Assembly: GCA_002898295.1 (NCBI GenBank)
Contig: BEHX01000006.1
Coordinates: forward strand, 62,001-126,000
Length of the DNA: 64,000 nucleotides
Direction: 5' to 3'
DNA from: a bacterium HR21
Lineage (GTDB): Bacteria; Bacteroidota; Ignavibacteria; Kapaibacteriales; HRBIN21
How positions within the stretch are numbered: position 1 is the stretch's first letter; every line of letters begins with the position of its first letter. Both the position numbers and the translations under genes were made by a program. Under the pieces are notes generated by a model. That model did not search any database, was not told the origin of the DNA, and saw only the letters and a program-made list of their open reading frames with translations. Below are positions 17,689 through 25,768 of the stretch, in pieces.

Positions 17689-18234
17689 ATGGCAGAGTCT
17701 GGGCAGATGCTGTCTGAACATGTGCTGCAGGCGGTTCTGGAGCACAAAGTACGCCGCCGGCTCTGGGAGTATGTTGTGTTGTTGGCGGTGCAGGGCTTCT
17801 TCGTTGGCGCATTTACGCCGGTGGTGACGGTCGAGGTAGCGCTGCCCATCGGGATTTTGACAGCCGGGGCAGGGATGGCGCTGGCGTGGATACGCGAGCA
17901 GCGGCGTCTGCTGGGCAATCCGTACCAGAGACTCTGGCTTGATGCGTCGGAGATTTTTCTCCTGTTGCTCGTGCTGGGCATTTCAGCGCTGGTTGCCTCC
18001 GGGTTTGGGCTCTCGCTGGTGGTGTACCAAGGGCATTTGAGCTACGTGCTCTTCGGCTATGTCCTCGGGTCATTGCTCGGGGAAGTGGGGTGGCGCCGTC
18101 GGGTCTTCCGGCAATTGCCGGCGGAGGAGCGATACCGCTACGTTCAGAATCTGGCGCCGTCGCTGGTATTTCCTTATAGCGTAGGGCATCTGCGGCGTCT
18201 GTGGCGTCGGTGGCGGCAGCCCAAGCGACAGTAA
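17689..18234 (+). CDS. Small membrane protein of unknown function
   Basis: The product has 181 residues, or about 175 from the in-frame ATG at 17707. Four hydrophobic stretches suit membrane helices at about residues 27-45, 48-65, 85-105 and 110-128. The C terminus is basic (LWRRWRQPKRQ). No family was recognised. If transcription starts from the palindrome arm at 17675-17681, the ATG at 17689 would be nearly leaderless; the ATG at 17707 would have a 25-base leader like other genes here. It overlaps the next gene by one base (TAATG), so the pair is translationally coupled with the phosphodiester glycosidase. Confidence 0.6.
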   Translation: MAESGQMLSEHVLQAVLEHKVRRRLWEYVVLLAVQGFFVGAFTPVVTVEVALPIGILTAGAGMALAWIREQRRLLGNPYQRLWLDASEIFLLLLVLGISALVASGFGLSLVVYQGHLSYVLFGYVLGSLLGEVGWRRRVFRQLPAEERYRYVQNLAPSLVFPYSVGHLRRLWRRWRQPKRQ

Positions 18235-19616
18235 TGGGTACAGTGCTCGCTGCGGTCGCGTTTCTCTTCCTTGCACCGGGGGAAATCCGGCAGAATCCCT
18301 TCCCGATGGTGGTCGAGGCGCGTGCAGCGGCGGTGGAGCGGGACCGCCGCACCCGGCAGCCACGCTCGGCAAAGGTAAGTAGGAAGAGCTCGAAAGTATC
18401 CCGGACAAGAGCGCGTCCGACTCGCTCGATGAGGCGCTCCGCCGCGCGCAGCCGCCGCGTTCGGGCACCTCGCTGGGAGCGCCTTGCTGACACGCTCCTG
18501 ACCCCGGGTGTGCGCTACCAGGAGTACCGACTTGAAGGAGCCGTTGTGCAGCGGCTCCACGTCGTGCGGGTGGATACACGGCAGCCTTCGCTGGAGGTTA
18601 TGCTCATTCCTTCCCAGCCGGGACGGCAGGAGACACTCTCGGATATCGTCCAGCGATATGACTCGCTGAACCCAGTGCGTGAGGTGGTCGCGGCGGTCAA
18701 TGGGTACTTCTGGAGTCGTGGCGGGTCTCCGGTCGGGATCACCGCCTCGGAGGGTGAGGTGTTGCAGCTGCGGCGCTACAAGCGCTGGAGTGCAATAGTC
18801 ACTGACGGGGCAGGACGGTTCCTGCTGGATACCTTTTTGCTATCGCTCTGGGTCCGTCTGCCCGACAACAGCCGAATCCCGCTGTCTGCGGTCAACAGTC
18901 GGGAGGGGCAGCAGGGAATGGTGCTCTACACACGGGCTGCCGGTGATACGATTCCCCGGCTGTTTCCGAGCTTGGTCAATATGCCCGATGAGGAGAATCC
19001 CGATAGCTTCGTCGTGGTAACTATTCCTGCCGATACGGTTGAGTGCCGACTGTGGAAGCTTCGGCTGCGCTACCTGCGGGAGCCTTATCTCAACGGAAGC
19101 GTCCCCTGCCAAGTAATCGGGGTGGATTCCGGCGTTGCCGTGGTGCCGCTGCGGGGCTGTCTGCTCTCGCTCGGGAGTGATGTGGTATGGCGCCCCGGCA
19201 TCGGTGATACGGTCTGGCTGGAGAGTCGGTTGAGTCCTTCGGTTCCCTTCCCGGTGCGGCATATCTGGAGCGGGACACCGCAGCTGGTGCGCAACGGACG
19301 CGTGCGTCTGACGGCGGAGCTGGAGGGGACAGTTTCCCGGCGCTTTCTCCACCGGCGGCGCTCCCGGACGGCTCTGGGACAGACTCGTCAGGGCGAGCTG
19401 CTGCTGGTCGTGGTCGAGCAGAACGCTACCTCTGCAGGGGCAACAGTCGCAGAACTTGCCCGCATCATGCAGCGCCTGGGGGCATATCGGGCATTGAATC
19501 TGGACGGCGGTTCCTCGTCGGGGATGTACATGCGAGGCGGAACCGTACACGGGAATCACCATCCCGTAGCGTCAGCATTGGCGGTGGTGCAGCGCCGTCT
19601 GCGCTCAGTGCAGTAG
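18234..19616 (+). CDS. Phosphodiester glycosidase-family (NAGPA-like) secreted protein
   Basis: The product is about 460 residues from the ATG at 18234, with an N-terminal hydrophobic segment (TVLAAVAFLFLAP) serving as signal or anchor. Residues ~30-85 are an unusually basic Arg/Lys/Ser-rich linker. The catalytic domain matches the family of human NAGPA (uncovering enzyme): AAVNGYFWSRGGSP (~152) and the C-terminal ALNLDGGSSSGMYMRGG (~420), with VVEQNATSAGATVAELA between. Bacterial members are thought to cleave sugar-phosphodiester or related glycosidic bonds in envelope glycans. It shares an operon with the small membrane protein and ends exactly one base before the convergent HlyD gene. Confidence 0.85.
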   Translation: MGTVLAAVAFLFLAPGEIRQNPFPMVVEARAAAVERDRRTRQPRSAKVSRKSSKVSRTRARPTRSMRRSAARSRRVRAPRWERLADTLLTPGVRYQEYRLEGAVVQRLHVVRVDTRQPSLEVMLIPSQPGRQETLSDIVQRYDSLNPVREVVAAVNGYFWSRGGSPVGITASEGEVLQLRRYKRWSAIVTDGAGRFLLDTFLLSLWVRLPDNSRIPLSAVNSREGQQGMVLYTRAAGDTIPRLFPSLVNMPDEENPDSFVVVTIPADTVECRLWKLRLRYLREPYLNGSVPCQVIGVDSGVAVVPLRGCLLSLGSDVVWRPGIGDTVWLESRLSPSVPFPVRHIWSGTPQLVRNGRVRLTAELEGTVSRRFLHRRRSRTALGQTRQGELLLVVVEQNATSAGATVAELARIMQRLGAYRALNLDGGSSSGMYMRGGTVHGNHHPVASALAVVQRRLRSVQ

Positions 19617-20849
19617 TTACCGAGTCAGCTCTTGCCAGAGGTGACGGGAACGGTCGAAGAGCCAGGCGGCAACGGGTTTGCGCCCGACGTGGATTGCTGC
19701 CTCCAAGGGAAGTCCTTTCCGAAGCTGGACCTGCGGAGCATGAGCCGAGCGCAGCTGCATCCGGATTGTGGTTGTATCCACCGATGCCCGTATCCGATAG
19801 GCGAGTACTGCCCCCTCGGCGCTGACGTCTTCGGCGACGCTCTCCACTGTGCCCCAGAGCGGTTCCCACTGCCCCGGCGGAAGCCCAGCAATGCTGTAAC
19901 GAACGCGCTGCCCAGGGCGGACGAGCGTGATGTCCTGAGGCGAGACGAGCAACTCTGCTTCCAACCGTGCCTCCGGCGTGATGGTGAGCAATTCTTGCCC
20001 GGCTGCGACGTAGACACCGGGTTTCTGGATGGACAGCTGGGTTATCTGCCCGTCTACATTCGCCACCAGAGCTGTTTTCTGCAGCTGTTCCTGCAGTACA
20101 CCGAGCTGTTGGCGGAGGTCCTGGAGACGGTGTTCGAGAGCATCCCGCTGCTGTTCCAACTCCTGGCGTCGGGATTGGAGGTATTGCAAGACTCTGAGCT
20201 CTTGGAGGCGGAGCTCGGCGGTGACGGATTCATACTCTTCGGGGCTAGCGAATTGCTTTTCGTGGAGGGCAGCGGTGCGCTCCCAGCGTTTTGTGAGAGC
20301 TTCGTGCTGGCGAGCAAAGAGTTGGAGGTCCTTCCGGATGAGTTCAGCCAGGCTGCGAACAAGCGGTGTGCGCCAGCGCAGGGGAGAGGGCAGGTTTTGC
20401 ACAATCTGCGATGGGGTTCCCCCATCCGGTAACAGGCGCAGCAAAGCGGATAGTTCGGCGAAGAGCTGGCTCTGGTGGGCGAGCTCCTGCTGCAGAGCCT
20501 CCAGCCGCACACGCAGCTCGCTGTCGCGGAGCCGCAAGAGCGTATCACCCCGGCGAACGTGCTGGTGGAGGCGTACCTGCACTGCTTCCACGATCCCGTC
20601 GTACGGGCTGTGGAAGACCTGTGGAGGAACAACCGAGCGCAGATATCCGCGGCAGCGTACCGTGACCTCCAGTTCAGCGAAGGCTGCCCAGAGAAGGGCG
20701 ATGCCCAGCAGGAGAGCCACTGCCCAGAAGCTCCAAAGCCCTGCTGGCGAAGGACGCACCAATTGTGCTTCGAGGCTCTCCGGTAGTTCTTCTGCCGGAA
20801 GTAAGTGGCGTTCGAGCTCTTCCCAGCGATGGCGCTCGCCAGAACTCAT
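19617..20849 (-). CDS. HlyD-family periplasmic adaptor of a C39 exporter
   Basis: The product is about 410 residues. A cytosolic N terminus leads to one membrane helix (~35-57, SFWAVALLLGIALLWAAF). A biotinyl-lipoyl half (VFHSPYDGIVEAVQV, ~75) and a long alpha-helical coiled-coil hairpin (~110-265) follow, then the second lipoyl half (VDGQITQLSIQKPGVYV) and the beta-barrel domain. This is the membrane-fusion protein that links an inner-membrane ABC exporter to an outer-membrane TolC channel. The ATG at 20849 shares one base with the stop of the ABC gene (TGATG), so the two are coupled. No TolC gene is in the window. Confidence 0.92.
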   Translation of the reverse strand: MSSGERHRWEELERHLLPAEELPESLEAQLVRPSPAGLWSFWAVALLLGIALLWAAFAELEVTVRCRGYLRSVVPPQVFHSPYDGIVEAVQVRLHQHVRRGDTLLRLRDSELRVRLEALQQELAHQSQLFAELSALLRLLPDGGTPSQIVQNLPSPLRWRTPLVRSLAELIRKDLQLFARQHEALTKRWERTAALHEKQFASPEEYESVTAELRLQELRVLQYLQSRRQELEQQRDALEHRLQDLRQQLGVLQEQLQKTALVANVDGQITQLSIQKPGVYVAAGQELLTITPEARLEAELLVSPQDITLVRPGQRVRYSIAGLPPGQWEPLWGTVESVAEDVSAEGAVLAYRIRASVDTTTIRMQLRSAHAPQVQLRKGLPLEAAIHVGRKPVAAWLFDRSRHLWQELTR

Positions 20850-23038
20850 CAGGAAAGCGCCAGCTCGGAGACAGCACCGGCGGTGTAGCGCTGCCACAGG
20901 CGTGCGTAGAGCCCCTGGCGGGCGAGGAGTTCCCTGTGGGTGCCTTCCTCAATGAAGTGCCCGTCGGCCAGTACGGCGATTTTGTCAGCAATCTGCACGG
21001 TGCTGAGCCGATGGGCGATGAGCACGATGGTTATCCCTTCGTGGCGTAACTCGCGCAGCAGTTGGAGCAGTGCCGCTTCTGCTTCGGCGTCGAGGTTGCT
21101 GGTAGCTTCATCCAGAACGAGCACACGGGGTTGGCGGTAGAGAGCGCGAGCAATAGCCAAGCGCTGGCGTTGCCCACCGGAGAGAGTCACCCCGTGCTCG
21201 CCCAGCAAGGTTTCGTACCGCCCAGGCAGCTCGGCGATCATGCGGTCTAGTCCCAGACGGCGGCAGACGGCAAGGGCACGTTCGCGGTCGGGTTGCATAT
21301 CCCCGTAAGCGATGTTTTCCAGGACGGTTCCATGGAAGAGCTCCACCTCCTGTGGGACTACTCCAATGATGCGGCGCAGCGACTCGGTGTCAATGTCCCG
21401 GATGTCAATGCCGTCGAGCAGTACGGCGCCTTCCTGAATGGGGTAGAGCTTGAGCAGGAGGCGCACCAGGGTGGTCTTCCCCGAGCCGGATTCCCCCACG
21501 ATGGCGGTGATGCTCCCGGCGGGAATCCGCAACGAGCATTCGCGCAAGACAGGGGGACGCGCTCCGTAGCGGAAAGTGCAGCGGCGGAATTCGATTTCGC
21601 CCCGCACTTCTGCCGGCACAAGGACAATTCCCCGGTGGGCTGTCGGGGTCTCCGTCTCCAGCACCATGATCTCAAAGAGACGGTCGGCAGCGATGAAGGC
21701 GTCATGGAGCAGCTGTTGCAGGGAAAGGAGCCGTCCCAACGGCTGCAGGACAAATCCAAGCAGGAGCGAGACGGCAAGCAGTTGTCCCACGCTCAGCTGA
21801 GCCTGTAAGACCAGCAGGCTTCCCCACCAGAATACTACCGCCGTGGCGAGCCCACTGAGGAGTTCGGCAGCGGTGGTTGCCGTCAAATACTGCCGCAGAG
21901 AGCGCCCGAGGAGGCGCAGAATGCCAACGAAGGTGCGCTCAGCTTTCCACTGGCTATACACTTCGGCAGTCAGCGCCTTGACAGTTGCCATACCGGTAAT
22001 GGTCGCGGTGAAGTGAGCATGGAGTTCCGCCCCCTGTTCCATCAGTGCGCGTTGCGTCTGCTGCATGGGGCGGCGCACGAGCGCGATGACCCCGGCGTAG
22101 AGCGGCAATGTGCCCGTTGTTACCAGCGCCAGTTGGGGGGAGTAGAGCCACATGAGGGCGAATGCCGTCGCTAGCATGGTGGCGTCCACCAAGAGAGTGA
22201 GGGTCGCCGTGCTAATGGCATTGCGTACCTTGACGGCATCGGTCACGCGGGAGAGAATTTCTCCAGTCCGCCGGGCATCGAAGAAGGCTTGCGGCAAACG
22301 CAGCAGGTGGCGGAAGTAGCCCAGAACCAGCCCTGCATCGATACGCTGCACGACGTGGAAGAGCAGAACAGAGCGCATCCAACCCAAGAAGGCACGCACC
22401 AGGACAATTCCCACCAGAGCAGCGCTGAGAGCGTGGAGCAGGGCGGTGTTCCCGGTCGGGATGACGGTGTCGAAGAGCAATCCCACGTAGATTGCTGGCG
22501 CCATCCCAAGCAGTGTGAACAGGAGTGCGCCCAGGAACGCCTGCAGGAACCACGCCTGGTGTGGACGCAGCAGACGCCAGAAGAGCCTCCAGCGTGACGT
22601 ACCGACCTCAGCCTCCTGGAAATCTTCCCGTGGTGCCAGGATGATGACAATGCCCGTCCAATGTGCCAGGAACTCTTCCATCGGCATCTGCACCAGCCCG
22701 CGGGCAGGGTCGCCGAGCAGGACCGAGTCAGACTTGACCCGATAGAGCACCACGAAGTGGTACCACCGCCGCTCGGCGACGTACATGTGGGCAATGGCAG
22801 GCAGCGGGACATCCGGGAGCATCGTCGGCAAGATGCGAGCACCCTTAGCGTAGAAGCCCAACTGTTCGGCGGCGCGGACAATACCGAGCACGGTTGTGCC
22901 TTCCCGATCTGTCATCGTATACTGGCGCAGGAGTGCCAGCGGGAGGTGAAGCCCCCAGTAGCCCGCCACCGATGCCAGAACCGCTGCGCCGCAGTCGGTT
23001 GGATCGTGCTGCCGAACGACAAGAGGACGCCGCTTCAT
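20849..23038 (-). CDS. Peptidase C39-containing ABC exporter (PCAT)
   Basis: The product is about 729 residues. The N-terminal C39 protease has its catalytic set: Q10 and C16 in RQHDPTDCGA, H94 in RRWYHFVVLY, and D110 in LLGDPARG. Six membrane helices follow (~155-430). The ATPase (~475-720) has Walker A GESGSGKTTL, signature LSGGQRQRLA, Walker B VLVLDEATSNLD and the H-loop IAHRL. PCATs cut double-glycine leader peptides and export the cargo (bacteriocins, RiPPs, signals). All protease residues are present, so it should be active. The start at 23038 lies 23 bases after a TAnnTTTG box. Extending the frame upstream would run antisense through two tRNA genes and is rejected. Confidence 0.95.
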   Translation of the reverse strand: MKRRPLVVRQHDPTDCGAAVLASVAGYWGLHLPLALLRQYTMTDREGTTVLGIVRAAEQLGFYAKGARILPTMLPDVPLPAIAHMYVAERRWYHFVVLYRVKSDSVLLGDPARGLVQMPMEEFLAHWTGIVIILAPREDFQEAEVGTSRWRLFWRLLRPHQAWFLQAFLGALLFTLLGMAPAIYVGLLFDTVIPTGNTALLHALSAALVGIVLVRAFLGWMRSVLLFHVVQRIDAGLVLGYFRHLLRLPQAFFDARRTGEILSRVTDAVKVRNAISTATLTLLVDATMLATAFALMWLYSPQLALVTTGTLPLYAGVIALVRRPMQQTQRALMEQGAELHAHFTATITGMATVKALTAEVYSQWKAERTFVGILRLLGRSLRQYLTATTAAELLSGLATAVVFWWGSLLVLQAQLSVGQLLAVSLLLGFVLQPLGRLLSLQQLLHDAFIAADRLFEIMVLETETPTAHRGIVLVPAEVRGEIEFRRCTFRYGARPPVLRECSLRIPAGSITAIVGESGSGKTTLVRLLLKLYPIQEGAVLLDGIDIRDIDTESLRRIIGVVPQEVELFHGTVLENIAYGDMQPDRERALAVCRRLGLDRMIAELPGRYETLLGEHGVTLSGGQRQRLAIARALYRQPRVLVLDEATSNLDAEAEAALLQLLRELRHEGITIVLIAHRLSTVQIADKIAVLADGHFIEEGTHRELLARQGLYARLWQRYTAGAVSELALS

Positions 23039-23061
23039 TCGGCAAGTGCCGGAGTGGTGTG

Positions 23062-23069
23062 CAAAATTA
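23062..23069 (-). promoter_or_regulatory. TAnnTTTG promoter box of the exporter operon
   Basis: On the minus strand this reads TAATTTTG, an exact match, 23 bases before the exporter ATG. It diverges from the tRNA promoter at 23125-23132. Confidence 0.65.
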
Positions 23070-23124
23070 TGCCGCTGCCTGGCTCGCTCTCGGCTCGGAG
23101 GTAGGTCGGGCAGGCGCTTTTCCC

Positions 23125-23132
23125 TATTTTTG
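23125..23132 (+). promoter_or_regulatory. TAnnTTTG promoter box of the tRNA pair
   Basis: TATTTTTG, an exact match, with tRNA-Ala starting 14 bases downstream. That leaves room for a short 5' leader removed by RNase P. Confidence 0.65.
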
Positions 23133-23146
23133 CATCCGCACGGTGT

Positions 23147-23219
23147 GGGCCGGTAGCTCAGTTGGGAGAGCGCCAGAATCGCACTCTGGAGGTCGGGAGT
23201 TCGAATCTCCTCCGGTCCA
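23147..23219 (+). tRNA. tRNA-Ala, anticodon CGC
   Basis: The 73-base cloverleaf has acceptor stem GGGCCGG paired with CCGGTCC, D-arm GCTC...GAGC, anticodon stem CCAGA/TCTGG with loop ATCGCAC (anticodon CGC, reads GCG), and T-loop TTCGAAT. The acceptor has the G3:U70 wobble that marks alanine tRNAs. The 3' CCA is not encoded, so it must be added after transcription. Confidence 0.95.
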
Positions 23220-23226
23220 CGCAGGT

Positions 23227-23299
23227 TGCCCCGTGGTGTAATTGGCAACACGCCTGACTCTGGATCAGGAGAGTCCAGGTTCGAGTCCTGGCGGGGCAG
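23227..23299 (+). tRNA. tRNA-Gln, anticodon CTG
   Basis: The 73-base cloverleaf has acceptor stem TGCCCCG paired with CGGGGCA, discriminator G, anticodon stem CCTGA/TCAGG with loop CTCTGGA (anticodon CUG, reads CAG), and T-loop TTCGAGT. CCA is not encoded. It lies 7 bases after tRNA-Ala and 16 bases before the next ATG. Confidence 0.95.
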
Positions 23300-23315
23300 C
23301 AGAGTGAACCCGCTG

Positions 23316-23987
23316 ATGGATGTCCGTCTGCCACTTTCCCTCGCTGCTGGTGTTCGTGCAGCTCGGCTTGCCTGGTTTTTGGCACTTGCGACAGTAGCGT
23401 ACAATTTCGCCGAGGGGGCTGCGGCACTCTGGCTCGGGCACCTCTCGGAGAGTTGGGGGATTATCAGTTTTGGTCTGGAGGCGGTGGTGGAATCCCTCTC
23501 CGGAGCGGTGATTCTCTGGCGCTTCTCCCCTGCGCTCAGTCCGGAGGAACGCAGGCGCTCCAGTTCCCGGGAACAGCGGGCGGTACTCCTGCTGGGATGG
23601 AGCTTCCTTGTGCTGGCAGCTTTCATTGCCGTTGAGGCGGTTGAGCGGATGCTGGGGCATGTTGTTGCCCACCCCCATGGGCTGGTATTCGTGCTGGCGG
23701 GCATCTCCGTGATGGTCAAGCCGCTGCTTTTCTGGGCAAAGAGCCGGCTAGGACGGCGGCTGGGGAGCGCGGCACTCCTTGCCGATGCGAAGCAGACGCT
23801 GGCGTGTGCTGGACTGTCAGCAGCGTTGCTCGTCGGAGTCCTGGTGCGGGAGTGGGTGGGGCTGTGGCGGGCGGATTCTCTGCTGGCACTGCTGATTGCC
23901 GCGGTCCTGGTACGGGAAGGGATTCACACGCTGCGCCATCGGCACATCCTCTGCTGTCCGGTAGAAGCCTCACGGGAGACGTCATGA
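23316..23987 (+). CDS. Cation transporter, CDF/TMEM163-like membrane domain
   Basis: The product is about 223 residues from the ATG at 23316; a GTG at 23304 is the alternative. Six membrane helices are predicted. It lacks the C-terminal cytosolic domain of classical cation diffusion facilitators. Motifs fit a divergent branch: SFGLEAVVESLSG in helix 2 and LLADAKQTLACAGLS in helix 5, where the usual HxxxD metal site is absent. Metal specificity is unknown. It starts 16 bases after tRNA-Gln with no terminator between, so it may be transcribed with the tRNAs. Its stop overlaps the next ATG by 4 bases. Confidence 0.8.
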   Translation: MDVRLPLSLAAGVRAARLAWFLALATVAYNFAEGAAALWLGHLSESWGIISFGLEAVVESLSGAVILWRFSPALSPEERRRSSSREQRAVLLLGWSFLVLAAFIAVEAVERMLGHVVAHPHGLVFVLAGISVMVKPLLFWAKSRLGRRLGSAALLADAKQTLACAGLSAALLVGVLVREWVGLWRADSLLALLIAAVLVREGIHTLRHRHILCCPVEASRETS

Positions 23988-25717
23988 GAGGATGGTCAGC
24001 TGTAGTGATAGCCGGAGCACTGCTCGGCTGTGCTCGCCCGCAGGCACCGCAGGAGATGCTCCGCCCGGCGGCTGGAGAGCGCTTCTACGGGGGGACGTAT
24101 CGGGTCAACGAAGTCGGCGAAGTGCGGTCGCTAGACCCGGTGCAGATCAACGACGTCACCTCAGCACACGTTGCCGAGCAGATTTACGACAAGCTGCTCA
24201 CGCTCGATGAACAGCTCCACCTGCAGCCCGAGCTGGCAGAGCGGTGGGAGGTTTCCCCTGACGGGCTGATCTACCGCTACTACCTGCGCCGCGGGGTGTT
24301 CTTCCACGACAATCCGTGCTTCCCTGGCGGTAAGGGGCGGGAGCTGACAGCAGAGGACGTTCGCTATTCGCTCACCCGCGCCTGTGATTTTCGCACAGGG
24401 ACGCTGGGTTTCGACTACTTCCGTGGCAAGGTCAGGGGTGCCGATGCGTACTTTGAGGCGACTCGGCAGGCAGCGCAGACGGGGCAAGCCCCAGCAGTTG
24501 CGGGAGTCTCTGGTTTCGTCGTCCGGGACCGCTATACCTTCGAAATCCACCTGACCCGCCCCTTTGCACCGTTTGAGTACTATGTCTCGCTGGTCACCTT
24601 CGCGATTGTGCCGCGGGAAGCCGTGGAGTACTACGGTGCCGATTTCTTCCGCAATCCCGTCGGTTCCGGACCGTTCGTGTTCGTCTCCTGGGTGCCGGAT
24701 CGGGAGCTACTCTTACGGCGCAACCCGAACTACTGGCAGCGGGACGAGTTCGGCAACCCGTTGCCGTACATGGATGCCATCCGCTTCAGCTTCATCAAGG
24801 ATGAGAAGACGCAGTTGCTCGAATTCCGCCAGGGGAATCTGGAGGAGTGCTACCGTATTCCGGCGGAATTCTTCCCGCAGGTGGTCGATGAACACAAGCA
24901 ACTGCGGGGGGAATGGCGGCGCTTCCAGCTCTTCCGGGTTCCGGCGCTGGCAACGCAGTACTACGGCATGCTGACGCAGCATCCGCTCTTCCGCGATCGT
25001 CGGGTGCGGCAAGCGTTTGCCTATGCTATAGACCGGGAACGCATCGTGCGCTACGTTCTCCGGGGGCAGGCGGGAGAGCCAGGGCACTATGGGCTTATCC
25101 CGCCCTCCATGCCGGAGTATCCGGCGCGCCAGGTGCGCGGCTATCGCTTCGATCCGGAGCGGGCACGCCAGCTCCTGGCGGAAGCAGGCTATCCTGGTGG
25201 ACGTGGCTTCCCGAAGGTCACGCTCCAGCTCAATGCTGGTGGTGGACGCAACGTGCAGGTTGCCGAAGCCGTCCAAGCAATGCTGTGGGAGAACCTCGGC
25301 ATCGAGGTTGAACTCCGGCAGGTAGAGTTTGCCCAGCATCTGCAGGACATTGATGCCGGGCGTGTGCCCTTCTTCCGGCTAGGGTGGGTGGCAGATTACC
25401 CTGACCCGGAAAACTTCCTCAATCTCTTCTACGGCAAGCTGGTCCCAGAGTCTGAGCAGCAGCCTAGCCCCATCAATTCCACGCGCTACCGCAATCCTGC
25501 TTTCGATGCTGTCTTCGAGCAGGCGCTTGCCACCACGGACCGGCAGCGCCGAGTGGAGCTCTACCGCCAGGCAGAACAGATCGCTCTGGACGATGCCCCG
25601 ATGATCATCCTCTTCTACGACGAAGACTATCGGCTGCTCCAACCTTACGTTGCCGGCTACCGCAACAACGCCATGGACCGACGCTTCTACAAGTACGTCT
25701 GGCTGCGTCCACGGTAA
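23984..25717 (+). CDS. Family-5 ABC solute-binding lipoprotein (peptide type), copy 1
   Basis: The product is about 577 residues. The signal peptide ends in a lipobox (ALLGC at ~13-17), so it should be lipid-anchored. SBP_bac_5 (DppA/OppA-like) features are YRVNEVGEVRSLDPVQ, PELAERWEVSPDGL, GSGPFVFVSWVPD, QAFAYAIDRERIVRYVL (~345) and LGWVADYPDPENFLNLFYG (~465). These proteins bind peptides or similar solutes outside the inner membrane for import. The start overlaps the transporter gene by 4 bases (ATGA). A paralogue follows, but no permease or ATPase gene is in the window, so it may share a distant transporter. Confidence 0.92.
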   Translation: MRGWSAVVIAGALLGCARPQAPQEMLRPAAGERFYGGTYRVNEVGEVRSLDPVQINDVTSAHVAEQIYDKLLTLDEQLHLQPELAERWEVSPDGLIYRYYLRRGVFFHDNPCFPGGKGRELTAEDVRYSLTRACDFRTGTLGFDYFRGKVRGADAYFEATRQAAQTGQAPAVAGVSGFVVRDRYTFEIHLTRPFAPFEYYVSLVTFAIVPREAVEYYGADFFRNPVGSGPFVFVSWVPDRELLLRRNPNYWQRDEFGNPLPYMDAIRFSFIKDEKTQLLEFRQGNLEECYRIPAEFFPQVVDEHKQLRGEWRRFQLFRVPALATQYYGMLTQHPLFRDRRVRQAFAYAIDRERIVRYVLRGQAGEPGHYGLIPPSMPEYPARQVRGYRFDPERARQLLAEAGYPGGRGFPKVTLQLNAGGGRNVQVAEAVQAMLWENLGIEVELRQVEFAQHLQDIDAGRVPFFRLGWVADYPDPENFLNLFYGKLVPESEQQPSPINSTRYRNPAFDAVFEQALATTDRQRRVELYRQAEQIALDDAPMIILFYDEDYRLLQPYVAGYRNNAMDRRFYKYVWLRPR

Positions 25718-25768
25718 GCGGGGTCGGTGCTGTATGTGCCTGGAATTTCGTTTTTTGCATGCCCGCTG

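Noticed and set aside
23039-23719. In-frame N-terminal extension of the C39 exporter (minus strand) reaching 23719
   Set aside because: It would run antisense through both tRNA genes and past the promoter box at 23062-23069. The C39 protease begins normally at 23038.
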